NCBI RefSeq assembly: GCF_900172335.1
Contig: NZ_FWFX01000001.1
Location: forward strand, 372,001 to 436,000
DNA: 64,000 bases
Source: Roseovarius albus
GTDB taxonomy: Bacteria; Pseudomonadota; Alphaproteobacteria; Rhodobacterales; Rhodobacteraceae
Reading direction: 5' to 3'
Shown: positions 43,870 to 53,214 of the stretch, one piece after another
How positions within the stretch are numbered: the stretch's first letter is position 1
Layout of the letters: every line of letters begins with the position of its first letter
Notes under the pieces: generated by a model
What the model was told of the DNA's origin: nothing
The model's input: the letters and a program-made list of their open reading frames with translations, nothing else
Database searches by the model: none
Made by a program: the position numbers and the translations under genes

Positions 43870-44693
43870 CTGTTCAAAACGCGCTTTTGCGCGGAATTGC
43901 GACGTTGAGAGAAGCTGGAATCGACGGCGCAAACCGGGATGCTCGGCGTTTGATGGCGGCTGCATTGGACGTGGCACCGGGGCGGCTCACCTTGCATTTG
44001 CATGGCGATCTTAGCACTGAGGCTGAGGCCCGTTTCATGGGGTACATCGACCGCCGGTCGAAATGTGTTCCTGTCTCTCATCTGGTGGGCGGGCGCGCGT
44101 TTTATGGGCGTTGGTTCACGGTTACTGGGGATGTGCTCGACCCACGTCCGGAAACCGAGACCTTGATCGAAACAGCTTTGGAATTCCCATTCGCCAGTGT
44201 TTTAGATTTGGGGACAGGAAGTGGAGCAATTGCCCTAACTTTGATGGCCGAACGACCAAATGCGCAAGCCGTTGCCACAGACATGTCGAGAGAGGCGTTA
44301 ACGATCGCGCGTCAAAATGCCGAAAGCTTGGGCCTATCCGACCGCGTAAAATTCAAACACAGCGATTGGTATGCGGCCTTACATGAGACATATGATTTAA
44401 TCGTTTCAAATCCGCCGTATATCGCACTTGACGAAATGGCAGAACTGTCACCGGAACTGTCCTATGAACCGCGAATGGCTCTTACAGATGAGGGCGATGG
44501 TTTAGTTGCGTATCGGGCCATCACAGAGCAGGCGGGTCGGCATCTTGTATCAGGCGGGCGATTGCTTGTCGAAATCGGATGGCAACAAGGTGCAGCGGTG
44601 GTCGAGCTCTTTATTCATGCGGGATTCGCAGAGGTCAATATTGTTCCAGATCTCGATGGAAGGGACCGCGTCGTGAGCGGATTTTGGCCATGA
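43866..44693 (+). CDS. prmC: Release factor glutamine methyltransferase PrmC
   Basis: A 275-residue SAM-dependent methyltransferase that modifies the Gln of GGQ in RF1 and RF2. It has the SAM motif [12 protein letters not shown] and the catalytic NPPY ([13 protein letters not shown]). The 4-bp overlap with prfA means that the target and its modifying enzyme are co-translated. Confidence 0.95.
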   Translation: MTVQNALLRGIATLREAGIDGANRDARRLMAAALDVAPGRLTLHLHGDLSTEAEARFMGYIDRRSKCVPVSHLVGGRAFYGRWFTVTGDVLDPRPETETLIETALEFPFASVLDLGTGSGAIALTLMAERPNAQAVATDMSREALTIARQNAESLGLSDRVKFKHSDWYAALHETYDLIVSNPPYIALDEMAELSPELSYEPRMALTDEGDGLVAYRAITEQAGRHLVSGGRLLVEIGWQQGAAVVELFIHAGFAEVNIVPDLDGRDRVVSGFWP

Positions 44694-44940
44694 AATTCGT
44701 TAAATTACGCGATTTTTACCAATAAAAACATGTAAACTTTGAGAAAGTGACACTTTGCCCTTGTAAGCAAATGAGAGGCATGGTTATTGATTAGGTGTCT
44801 GGGTTGCGGACGATCTGATCGTTTTGTCCCACCAGATGTTAACTCAAGACATGTCAGTTTAGGGTTCTTATTCAACGCAGAGCGTTGCGAGCCCAAACTT
44901 AAACGACACAGATTTAAACAGAGCTGAACAGCCAGAGCAC

Positions 44941-45519
44941 ATGAGATCTTCCAAACCACGTTCGCGGAACAAACAAAACCGCAACCGTTCCATGGGTAAT
45001 GTCACCAACCGGGTTTTTGATAGCTCGGGGCCTGAAGGCAAGGTGCGTGGCACGCCGCAGCAAATCATTGACAAGTATAACCAACTCGCTCGCGATGCGC
45101 AGTTGTCTGGCGACCGCGTTGCCACAGAAAACTTCCAGCAGCACGCGGAACATTATTTGCGTCTCTTGGGTTCGGCTCAGAAAGAACAGGAAGCCCGCCG
45201 AGAAGAGCAGGAGCGCCAGAATCGCGAACGTCAGGCCGAGCGGGATCGCGAACGCGCCAAGCGCCAGGAACGCGAGTCAGAAGAGGGTGCCACCGATGAG
45301 CAGCCTGATGTTATTCAGGATGCCTCGCCTGACCTGATGGATACACCACAGCCTGATGTTGTGGATATGCCTGTTGTAGATGGTGACAGCGGTCTGGTCG
45401 AAACGCCTGAGATGGCACCAGCGCCCAAGCCGAAGCGCCCGCGCAAACCGCGCAAAAAGCCCGAAGAAACGGCGCCTGCAGCGGGAGATAATTCAGAGCC
45501 ACCGGAAGCGGCGGAGTAA
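44941..45519 (+). CDS. DUF4167 protein
   Basis: A 192-residue protein. The N-terminal DUF4167 domain (RVFDSSGPEGKVRGTPQQII, then YNQLARDAQLSGDRVATENF) is preceded by a basic stretch. A long Arg/Glu-rich coiled region follows, then an acidic/proline tail with PKRPRKPRKKPEE. The basic and low-complexity parts suggest RNA or nucleic acid binding. The gene is typical of alphaproteobacteria and ends at an intrinsic terminator. Confidence 0.85.
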   Translation: MRSSKPRSRNKQNRNRSMGNVTNRVFDSSGPEGKVRGTPQQIIDKYNQLARDAQLSGDRVATENFQQHAEHYLRLLGSAQKEQEARREEQERQNRERQAERDRERAKRQERESEEGATDEQPDVIQDASPDLMDTPQPDVVDMPVVDGDSGLVETPEMAPAPKPKRPRKPRKKPEETAPAAGDNSEPPEAAE

Positions 45520-45540
45520 GCTTAAGTCTGCGAGAACAAT

Positions 45541-45565
45541 AAAGCCGCTCTTTAGAGCGGCTTTT
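45541..45565 (+). terminator. Intrinsic terminator after the DUF4167 gene
   Basis: AAAGCCGCTC, loop TTTA, GAGCGGCTTT, then further T. The stem is 10 bp and perfect. The convergent ksgA ends 27 bp downstream. Confidence 0.92.
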
Positions 45566-45591
45566 TCATGCCGTGCGACTTGTGCTGCTTT

Positions 45592-46431
45592 TCAAGTGTT
45601 TAGGATTCTGGAGAGTGTACAAAACTGCTCAAGGTCTACCGTCTCGGCGCGATCTGTGGGCTTAATACCTGCAGCGATCAAACGGTCCTCGATATCAGGA
45701 GCCATGCCTTTGAGCGCTGCGCGCAACATCTTGCGGCGTTGATTGAACGCACGGGCGACCACAGTTTCCAATTGCTTTAGCTCAGCCGGGTAACGCGGTT
45801 CTGGCAAGGCATCCAAATGCACCACAGCGCTGGATACTTTGGGGGGAGGTGTAAAGGCGTCTGGCGGCAAGTGCATGGCGATCTTTGCGTCTGAGCGCCA
45901 TGCAGCCAGAACAGCAAGCCTTCCGTAGGCTTTGGATCCGGGTTTGGCCACGATCCGTTCTGCCACTTCGCGCTGAAACATTAATGTCAGGCTTTGCCAG
46001 AAAGGCGGCCAGCTGGGCGGTGTGAGCCAGCGGATTAACAGCTCGGTCCCTACATTGTAGGGCAGGTTCGAGGCGACTCGGATTGGGGGCACCAACTGGT
46101 CACTGGGATCCAACTTAAGCGCATCCGCATTGATGACCATCAGTCGGTCGGGATAGGCTTCTGCGATTTCGTTGAGTGCTGGCAGGCAACGCGTATCTTT
46201 TTCCACGGCCAACACACGGCGCGCACCTTCGGCCAGCAAACCACGGGTCAGACCACCGGGGCCGGGTCCGATTTCAAGCACATCGCATTCTGAGAGGTCG
46301 CCCGCTTGGCGTGCGATTTTCGAGGTCAGGTTCAGATCAAGCAGAAAATTTTGTCCCAATGATTTCCGCGCACTCAGTTCGTGATCTGCAATCACTTGCC
46401 TGAGAGGGGGCAGGGTATCAATCTGGCTCAT
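45592..46431 (-). CDS. ksgA: 16S rRNA adenine dimethyltransferase
   Basis: A 279-residue SAM methyltransferase (RsmA) that dimethylates two adjacent adenines near the 3' end of 16S rRNA. Motifs are [23 protein letters not shown] and [16 protein letters not shown]. It is the last gene of the lptF-lptG-lptD-surA-pdxA-ksgA run and overlaps pdxA by 4 bp. Confidence 0.96.
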   Translation of the reverse strand: MSQIDTLPPLRQVIADHELSARKSLGQNFLLDLNLTSKIARQAGDLSECDVLEIGPGPGGLTRGLLAEGARRVLAVEKDTRCLPALNEIAEAYPDRLMVINADALKLDPSDQLVPPIRVASNLPYNVGTELLIRWLTPPSWPPFWQSLTLMFQREVAERIVAKPGSKAYGRLAVLAAWRSDAKIAMHLPPDAFTPPPKVSSAVVHLDALPEPRYPAELKQLETVVARAFNQRRKMLRAALKGMAPDIEDRLIAAGIKPTDRAETVDLEQFCTLSRILNT

Positions 46432-47399
46432 GCGTTGCGCCTTTTTGCTAGATCGGTTGCCATTTTCAGTGCCTCGATTGTGGAGGTCGGATTGGCGAGA
46501 CCTTTGCCCGCGATGTCAAACGCAGTGCCGTGATCCGGGGAGGTCCGGATGAACGGCAGGCCCAATGTCACATTAACGCCGCGATCAAAATCGAGCGTCT
46601 TGATCGGGATCAAAGCCTGATCGTGATACATACATAAGGCGACATCATACCCAGCCCGAGCGCGGACATGAAACATGGTATCGGCAGAGGACGGCCCGAC
46701 AATTTGCAGGCCTTCAGCCCGAAGGCGGTCTAGCACCGGGGTAATCAGGGTGATTTCTTCCTGCCCCATCTTTCCACCTTCTCCGGCATGCGGGTTCAGC
46801 CCGGCAACGGCAATACGTGGGTTCTCTAGGCCGAAATCGCGTTGCAAGGAGGCATGAGTGATGCGCAACGTTTCTTCCAGCAAAGATGCTGTCAGTCGCG
46901 AAGGGACGTCCTTGATTGCAATATGGATGGTCACTGGCACAACGCGGAGCTGGTCGCTGGCCAGCATCATGACGCTGCGCTCAACACCCGCCAGCGAGGC
47001 AAGGTATTCGGTGTGCCCGGGATAGGCAAAGCCAGCCCCATCCTGTAGCGCCTGCTTGTGTATCGGCGCTGTACAGAGCGCAGAGGCTTGCCCAGATTGC
47101 ACCAGGTCAACACAACGGGCAATCACATCAATCACATGCTGAGCGTGATCTGGATTCGGGACACCAGCGGTCAGCGGGCCGTTAAAGCGATGCGCGAGTA
47201 CAGGTAGCGCCTCACTCATAACCGCATGTGCCTGATCGGGCGTTTCAATTTCGCGAAATAGGGTTCCCTGAGGCAGGTGAGACGGATCACCTACCCAGAA
47301 GAAGGGCACGCGACTGTCGAGCTCTTCCCAAGCCTTCACTGCCAGTTCCGGGCCTATTCCAGCCGGTTCGCCGCAGCTGAGTGCGACCGGTGCCGTCAT
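46428..47399 (-). CDS. pdxA: 4-hydroxythreonine-4-phosphate dehydrogenase
   Basis: A 323-residue enzyme of pyridoxal-phosphate synthesis. Metal and substrate residues appear in [46 protein letters not shown] and [11 protein letters not shown]. It is in the middle of the operon, overlapping surA and ksgA by 4 bp each. Confidence 0.96.
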   Translation of the reverse strand: MTAPVALSCGEPAGIGPELAVKAWEELDSRVPFFWVGDPSHLPQGTLFREIETPDQAHAVMSEALPVLAHRFNGPLTAGVPNPDHAQHVIDVIARCVDLVQSGQASALCTAPIHKQALQDGAGFAYPGHTEYLASLAGVERSVMMLASDQLRVVPVTIHIAIKDVPSRLTASLLEETLRITHASLQRDFGLENPRIAVAGLNPHAGEGGKMGQEEITLITPVLDRLRAEGLQIVGPSSADTMFHVRARAGYDVALCMYHDQALIPIKTLDFDRGVNVTLGLPFIRTSPDHGTAFDIAGKGLANPTSTIEALKMATDLAKRRNA

Positions 47400-48643
47400 T
47401 TGAGATCAACGATCCGCGCTTCGGCGCGCAGTTGTTCCAGATATCCATCTGCAAAGGATTCCAGACGGGAACTGCGGATGAAACCGGTCAATTGTTCGGG
47501 CGAGGGGCCTTCGCCGTCGATTTTGAAGGTGCGCCCGCACATCATCAATAACACCAGTGTTTGCCCATTGGCACGTGTCAGGTTGGTCGAAACTTCGCCT
47601 TGGTCCAATTTGGCCAGTTCAACGGCAATGTCCTGTGGAATCTCTGCCGGAGCCTTGGTGCCACGTTCCAGAACCTCTGGAGGTTCATCCTTGGCAATGC
47701 CGTATAGGTCGTCGCAGACATCGATTTTGTTTTTGACCTGCTGCGCGCGTGCCAGAGCCTGCTCGCTCCGGCCGCCTGCGATGTAATAGGCGGCATACTC
47801 AATCGATTCCACTTCGCGCTTTGGCGTGCCGGTTTCCTCAATGTCCCGCAGTTGGAACAAAGCAATCGCACCATCGATGGGCAGAGGCTGTGTCACTTCA
47901 CCGGGGGCAAGGCCAATAATTTCGGATCTGACAGCTGGGGGCAGATCTCCAATCGACATCCATTCCAACCGACCACCGCGGTCCCGGCTACCAGCCGCAG
48001 AAATCTCGCTGGCTTGTTGAGAAAAGGAAGAGGTGGATTCGAGTTCTGATATGTTCGCGGCCACTTGTTGCGCTTGTTCGGCGTTTTCGGGGGTCACTGG
48101 AATGATGATTTCTGACAGCAATACCCTCACGCTCGATCGGCCAGACAGGGACGCACGGGCACGGTCTAAATCTGTTTCGCTCACCGATACCCGGGGACCA
48201 AAGCGCGCCCTGACCAACTCGCGCCAAGTCACACCTACGCGTACAAATTCGCGGAGGCTGGACTCGTATACCCCCGCTTGCCCAAGCGTGTCGACAAATT
48301 GGGCCAGATCCATATTTGCGCGACCCGCAAATTCTTCCATTGCGACGGTAATATCAGCGTCTTCCAGTATTAAGCCACTCGACCGGGCTGCATCGAGTTT
48401 CAATCGATCCTCGATCAGCTGTTCACGCGCCAACTTGTTTGGATCGCCCGGCGCACGAAACAATGTCAGCAAACGCGCCCGTTGCTCCAGTTCATGACCT
48501 GTGATTGCTTGGTCATTGACCTTGATGACCGCAGAATACTGCCCTTGGGCGGCTGCGAAATTAGCAGGTGCAACTAAAGCAGTTGTTGCCAGAAGCATCG
48601 GCAGGCTGGCCGCCGCCAGAACGTTACGCAATTTTGCTTTCAT
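47396..48643 (-). CDS. surA: SurA-like periplasmic chaperone/peptidyl-prolyl isomerase
   Basis: A 415-residue protein from the ATG at 48643, with AGGA upstream and a signal peptide (MKAKLRNVLAAASLPMLLAT...FAAAQ). The SurA N-terminal helical region (VKVNDQAITGHELEQRARL-like) comes first; a parvulin-type domain follows at about 165-270 (DRGGRLEWMSIGDLPPA and VTQPLPIDGAIALFQLRDIE). It lies between lptD and pdxA, as in E. coli, and would chaperone outer-membrane proteins such as LptD. It is divergent in sequence from E. coli SurA; the position and domain order support the name. Confidence 0.85.
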   Translation of the reverse strand: MKAKLRNVLAAASLPMLLATTALVAPANFAAAQGQYSAVIKVNDQAITGHELEQRARLLTLFRAPGDPNKLAREQLIEDRLKLDAARSSGLILEDADITVAMEEFAGRANMDLAQFVDTLGQAGVYESSLREFVRVGVTWRELVRARFGPRVSVSETDLDRARASLSGRSSVRVLLSEIIIPVTPENAEQAQQVAANISELESTSSFSQQASEISAAGSRDRGGRLEWMSIGDLPPAVRSEIIGLAPGEVTQPLPIDGAIALFQLRDIEETGTPKREVESIEYAAYYIAGGRSEQALARAQQVKNKIDVCDDLYGIAKDEPPEVLERGTKAPAEIPQDIAVELAKLDQGEVSTNLTRANGQTLVLLMMCGRTFKIDGEGPSPEQLTGFIRSSRLESFADGYLEQLRAEARIVDLK

Positions 48644-48648
48644 GGTGT

Positions 48649-50862
48649 TTATTTCCTGCATGTCCGAGTGTAACTGTCGTCACCTGAATTAACTGAAAAA
48701 CCGCGAATACCAACGGTTAGATCGATGTCAGTTGAAGGCTCGAGGGTGGACGTCGATGTAAAGCGACGTGACGCAGATAATTTGATATCGACGCACTCAT
48801 TCGTATACTTCACACCCACACCTGCCCGAATACTTTCATCGTCAATGGCGTTATAGCGCCATTCTGCACTGCCGGTCCAGTGACGCGCTATCCGATAAGT
48901 GCCATCGATGGCCCATTCTGAAATATTCTCATCTCGATCTTCAGCCGGGTCTTCTTCAAGCCAAACATAGGTCAGGCCAACATTGACCAAATTGTTCTGC
49001 CAACTTAGCCGACCTTCAGCTTTTGGAACGAAATAGTTATCATCAATTAAGCCTCGAGCAGTGAGGGTCACGCCTCTGTTGTTGCGATACTGGCCAGATA
49101 CAAGTATGTCTGAAAAACGATTTTGTAGGCCAGAGGTTTTGCTGAAACTGGTTTCGCCGTTTGGCTCGTAAAGCTGCGTTTCGCGTATGACCTGCCCCAA
49201 AGCAAAAGACGTTTGCCATCCTTTCGGATCGATCCTCGTCCAAGTTGCACCGTAACTTGCCGCAAACCCTCTCTCACGGCGATCTGGGGCCGCAAATCGC
49301 GAGAATGCAAATAGATTTCCCTCGTCAAATTCAGTAATGGTACTCTCGTCGTTGGGAACATCCGGATTGCTTCCACCAACCCACGCCAGTTGAACCAAAG
49401 GTTCCAAAATCTGCGTCGCACCGCCTTTCTCAGATTTAAGTAGGGGCCAGCTGAGTTTGACAGCCGCTTCAGGTGTGAGTTCGACTGCGTCTGACTGGCT
49501 GGTATCGCCGGCGTGTTCGATCAGAAAGGCGTCAAAGGCAAGCGCCACGCGGGTTTCTGCAAGGACACCGTTGCCAACAGTCAAATTATTGAGCCATTCT
49601 AGGTTGGTGGTTAGGCGGCTAACGTCACGTCCATCGGCGAAACTGTCGAAGTCCGCGCCATCCTCGGTGGAATCAGATGGACGGGTATGGCTGTGCGCCT
49701 GCGCGCTAAACCGAAGCTCGCCAGGCAGGGAAACCGGGAAAAATCTACGCTGATAGTCGGTGTCTAAGACAAAGTTAGGGACGAATGTATCGGCTTCATC
49801 CGCCCGAAGAGAGGTATAGTAGTTGATCCCCCCTCGGATATATTCGTCCCGACGCGCGCGCTCGATTCCGATCCCGCTGCGCAGGCGATCCTTGTCGGAA
49901 TAGCCGTAGTCCAGCAGATAGTTGTCATCGGTCACGGCTTCGATATTGAATGTTAGCTTAAAATCATTCTTGAGGTTGAAGCGGCCCTGTCCAAAAATAT
50001 AGGCTCGGTTTTGATCCAATTGACTAATGTCATCGTTGGAGTAAGCACCTTCGAACTCAATCCGCCCGTTTCGAAATGCCTGTCGATACCGCCACTCAAG
50101 CGTTCTGGTTTTATCGGTCAAGAATGGAGTCAGCGTCAGATCTTTGTCGTCGCCAAAGGGAATGAAATAGGGGGTGCGCACACCAGTCCCTAAAGTGGTG
50201 GAACTTGTGGCAGAGGGAAACAGAAAGCCTCGTGCGCGGTCAAGCGTTGGATCCGGCATCCGAAGACGCGGGAAGTAGAATACCGGCACATCCAGCACGC
50301 GAAATTGCGCGTCATGGAAATAGAGTTGGCGTTCTTCCTGATCGTGGATCAAGCGTTTCGCTCGGATTTGCCACAGGGGTGCTTTGCCATCTTCGCAAAT
50401 CTTGCAAGACGTTGCTGACACCTTGTAGAGTTGTGCATAGCGCCCATTGATCCGGCGCATTTCGTTGGCCGCCAGTTGTAGCTGATCGTTCATGATAACG
50501 CGTGCGCCGGTCAGAAGACCACGGGTGAAGTCTCGGTCAAGCTCACCCGCATCTGCCAAAATAATTGTGCCACCGTCTTCCTGAAGCGTGATCGGTCCTT
50601 CCAGATGCAGACGCTCGGTTCTTTGATCGTAGGTGATGGATCGCGCCTTGAGCCGACGGCCCCCGTGAAAAGCTTCGACATTCCCGCTGGCGACAAGTGT
50701 GTCCTTATCGGTCAGAAATATTTCATCGGCCACCAAAACTGCAGCCTGCACTTGCGGGACGACTGCTTGGGCATCGTTACTTTGTGGGACGGTGTTCTCT
50801 TGAGCCAACGATGCGGATGTGCAGGCCAAAATGGCGGAAAACAGATAAGCGGCCTTTTTCAT
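48649..50862 (-). CDS. lptD: LPS assembly outer-membrane protein LptD
   Basis: A 737-residue outer-membrane beta-barrel that inserts LPS into the outer leaflet. A signal peptide (MKKAAYLFSAILACTSASLAQ) precedes an OstA-like N-terminal domain (ILADAGELDRDFTRGLLTGA) and a long barrel with alternating aromatic strands. Cysteines occur in the SCKICEDG stretch and near the C-terminus (CVDIKL, TRTCRK), consistent with disulfides between the two ends. It is next to lptG and surA. Confidence 0.93.
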   Translation of the reverse strand: MKKAAYLFSAILACTSASLAQENTVPQSNDAQAVVPQVQAAVLVADEIFLTDKDTLVASGNVEAFHGGRRLKARSITYDQRTERLHLEGPITLQEDGGTIILADAGELDRDFTRGLLTGARVIMNDQLQLAANEMRRINGRYAQLYKVSATSCKICEDGKAPLWQIRAKRLIHDQEERQLYFHDAQFRVLDVPVFYFPRLRMPDPTLDRARGFLFPSATSSTTLGTGVRTPYFIPFGDDKDLTLTPFLTDKTRTLEWRYRQAFRNGRIEFEGAYSNDDISQLDQNRAYIFGQGRFNLKNDFKLTFNIEAVTDDNYLLDYGYSDKDRLRSGIGIERARRDEYIRGGINYYTSLRADEADTFVPNFVLDTDYQRRFFPVSLPGELRFSAQAHSHTRPSDSTEDGADFDSFADGRDVSRLTTNLEWLNNLTVGNGVLAETRVALAFDAFLIEHAGDTSQSDAVELTPEAAVKLSWPLLKSEKGGATQILEPLVQLAWVGGSNPDVPNDESTITEFDEGNLFAFSRFAAPDRRERGFAASYGATWTRIDPKGWQTSFALGQVIRETQLYEPNGETSFSKTSGLQNRFSDILVSGQYRNNRGVTLTARGLIDDNYFVPKAEGRLSWQNNLVNVGLTYVWLEEDPAEDRDENISEWAIDGTYRIARHWTGSAEWRYNAIDDESIRAGVGVKYTNECVDIKLSASRRFTSTSTLEPSTDIDLTVGIRGFSVNSGDDSYTRTCRK

Positions 50863-51950
50863 CCATCCTCCTTATGCAGCAATATGCCAAGTGCAAGGAG
50901 CAATGATGCAACGGGAGGAGCCCAAGCCGCTAGCATCACCGGAATCTGACCATTTTCGCCTAATATCTGCGCAAAATTCCGAATGTAGTGCAAAGTGAAG
51001 CCCAACATGATTGCGGACAATACCGAAACGCCTGTGTTGGCGAGACGCGTATGGCGCATCGTGTAAGCCGCCGCAATCATGACCAAGGCCATGAAGAACA
51101 ACGGACGGGCGAGTTCCATTTGAAACCAAACAGCATAGCGGCGTGCAGTGAACCCGGCTTGCTCCAACTGATCGATAAAGGCTGGGAGCTCCCAGATTGG
51201 GATGTACTCGGGTTTGCCAAAACTATCCAAGATGCGTTCTTGCGTTAGCGGAGACGCCAATGTCATCCGTTCGACTAATTCGGAGCTTGCCTCAGGATTT
51301 GTGTCACGCTCAAGGTGCCAGATTTTAGCGTCATGCAAAATCCATTCACCGCGCCCTAATTGGGCAGATTTCGCATAAATGCGCTGAATTGGCTCGCCGG
51401 CTGGCGTGAAGGTCATGAATGTCGTATCATTCAAGGTGCCCAAGTCCGAGCTGGCGCTGACCGCGTGAATCACGGTTTGCTGGGATTCTGTACCCTGTCT
51501 GAGCCACAGCCCGTCGGCGGTGATGGCCAAGGCGCTGGACCCTGCGCCGTTGTATTTATTGACCAGATCATTGTAGCGCTTGGAAGAGGCTGCCACTAAG
51601 GGGTTGAAGACCAAAACTGAGACCACCCCAATGAGGGCAGCGGCTGTCACTGGTGCAGACAGCGCGCGCATTGCGGAGCGACCTGAGGCGCGCACCACGA
51701 CCAATTCGGAGGAACGGGCCAGGCGCAAAAACAAAGCGACCGATGCAAGAATCAACACAAGCGGAAGAATTTCGTAATTGGCATGGGGTAAGTTCAGCAA
51801 GACAACTTCAAACACATCCCAAAATGGAAGGTCCGGGTAGTCCTGTAGCTCATCCACCAAGTCGACCAAGGCAAGAATGACAACGAAAACACCCATGATT
51901 CCAAGGAACGTCCACAGGAATTTGCGTGCAAAATAGAGGTGCAAAATCAT
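50859..51950 (-). CDS. lptG: LPS export permease LptG
   Basis: A 363-residue YjgP/YjgQ-type permease: N-terminal membrane helices (FLWTFLGIMGVFVVILALVD), a large periplasmic jellyroll domain and C-terminal helices (LFFMALVMIAAAYTMRH). With LptF and LptB it extracts LPS from the inner membrane. It overlaps lptF and lptD by 4 bp. Confidence 0.93.
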   Translation of the reverse strand: MILHLYFARKFLWTFLGIMGVFVVILALVDLVDELQDYPDLPFWDVFEVVLLNLPHANYEILPLVLILASVALFLRLARSSELVVVRASGRSAMRALSAPVTAAALIGVVSVLVFNPLVAASSKRYNDLVNKYNGAGSSALAITADGLWLRQGTESQQTVIHAVSASSDLGTLNDTTFMTFTPAGEPIQRIYAKSAQLGRGEWILHDAKIWHLERDTNPEASSELVERMTLASPLTQERILDSFGKPEYIPIWELPAFIDQLEQAGFTARRYAVWFQMELARPLFFMALVMIAAAYTMRHTRLANTGVSVLSAIMLGFTLHYIRNFAQILGENGQIPVMLAAWAPPVASLLLALGILLHKEDG

Positions 51951-53086
51951 GCGGGACCCCGAATGTTTTTACGTTTTAACAACCGCCTGAACAAGCCAGG
52001 ATTAGAGGCGCAATATAGCAGCACGATTGTAATGCCCACACCAAAGAGGACCGGAAGATATATCAACCAAGTCATTGTCGGGCTTGAAAGTGCTGCGCCA
52101 GATACAGCGCCTTCGACCAATTTCACAGCGACAAGTAACAAGAACGCAGTTACGACCTGCCACCAGACACCAAAGCGGCTATAGGTTCCCAGCAATAAGG
52201 TAGCGAACCCAATCATCGCGGCAATGATGCAAAGTAGCGCCTGTTGAATACGGCTGTGCCCTTCGTAAAGCACGTGTTCAATGGGTGCGTGCGTGCGTTC
52301 TGCGACGTCGCTGGAAGACATGAAAATGTCACCCGTCGAAACGAATTCAAGGCGTTCATGGTTTTGTGGATTGCGCGAAACAAGGGTGCTGATGTCATAG
52401 GAGAAGTCATCGAAATGTGTGGCGAACAATCGATTGGCTTCACGATCATAGGTTTGTGATAACCCGGTGAGCATAACCAGCTTTGTGCCCTCTCCTTCAG
52501 GTACCAAATATGCCTTGGTCGAAGAATAGGTGACGGGTTCTTCTCTGTTACGTTGATCAGAAAGGAAGACATTTCGCAATTCCCCTTCAGGTGTTATCTC
52601 GCGGATGTAGAAGGTGATACCTTTCGCAGGGTGCAGAAATTCCCCTTCGGTCAGGAACTTAGCGGAAATACTTTGCGCGACTTCCGCCTGGCGCATGCGC
52701 AGCGTTTTCAAGCTGTTGGGGATCAGGAAGTGCGTGAGAATGGACATCATCACCGCCAAGATAAGACCATAGATCACAACTGGCCGCATCATTCGCCACG
52801 GAGAGTAACCCGTGGCCTGCATAACCGTTAGCTCGCTTTCCGTGCTCAGGCGGTTGGTTACGTAAACCGCGCCGGCAAAACCGGCGATGGGCAGTACAAC
52901 TCCAATCACAGCAGGCAAAGTTAGTGCGGTGAATTCAAGGAAAACCCATGCAGGTTGACCATCACCGATCAACCGGTCGAACATTCTAACGGCTTTGTTG
53001 ATCCAGAAAATTGACACCAGCACAAGGGCGAAAAATCCGAACAAAACCATGAATTGCGACAGCATGTATCTGTCGAATCTGGTCAC
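51947..53086 (-). CDS. lptF: LPS export permease LptF
   Basis: A 379-residue permease paralogous to LptG (MTRFDRYMLSQFMVLFGFFA, then LTLPAVIGVVLPIAGFAGAV). It is the first gene of the minus-strand operon and is divergent from pepA with 128 bp between. The operon promoter should lie in that gap, but I cannot pick one clearly. Confidence 0.93.
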   Translation of the reverse strand: MTRFDRYMLSQFMVLFGFFALVLVSIFWINKAVRMFDRLIGDGQPAWVFLEFTALTLPAVIGVVLPIAGFAGAVYVTNRLSTESELTVMQATGYSPWRMMRPVVIYGLILAVMMSILTHFLIPNSLKTLRMRQAEVAQSISAKFLTEGEFLHPAKGITFYIREITPEGELRNVFLSDQRNREEPVTYSSTKAYLVPEGEGTKLVMLTGLSQTYDREANRLFATHFDDFSYDISTLVSRNPQNHERLEFVSTGDIFMSSSDVAERTHAPIEHVLYEGHSRIQQALLCIIAAMIGFATLLLGTYSRFGVWWQVVTAFLLLVAVKLVEGAVSGAALSSPTMTWLIYLPVLFGVGITIVLLYCASNPGLFRRLLKRKNIRGPA

Positions 53087-53214
53087 GCGTTTCTCCCTTT
53101 GGTCTTGGTCTTGCGCTGCAACCTAGCGGAATTGATCGGGCAGGAAAACTGCTAACTGGTCAACTCGGCAAAGCCGCGCTAGGACTATGTGAATTCATAT
53201 TTTCGGAGTCGCAT

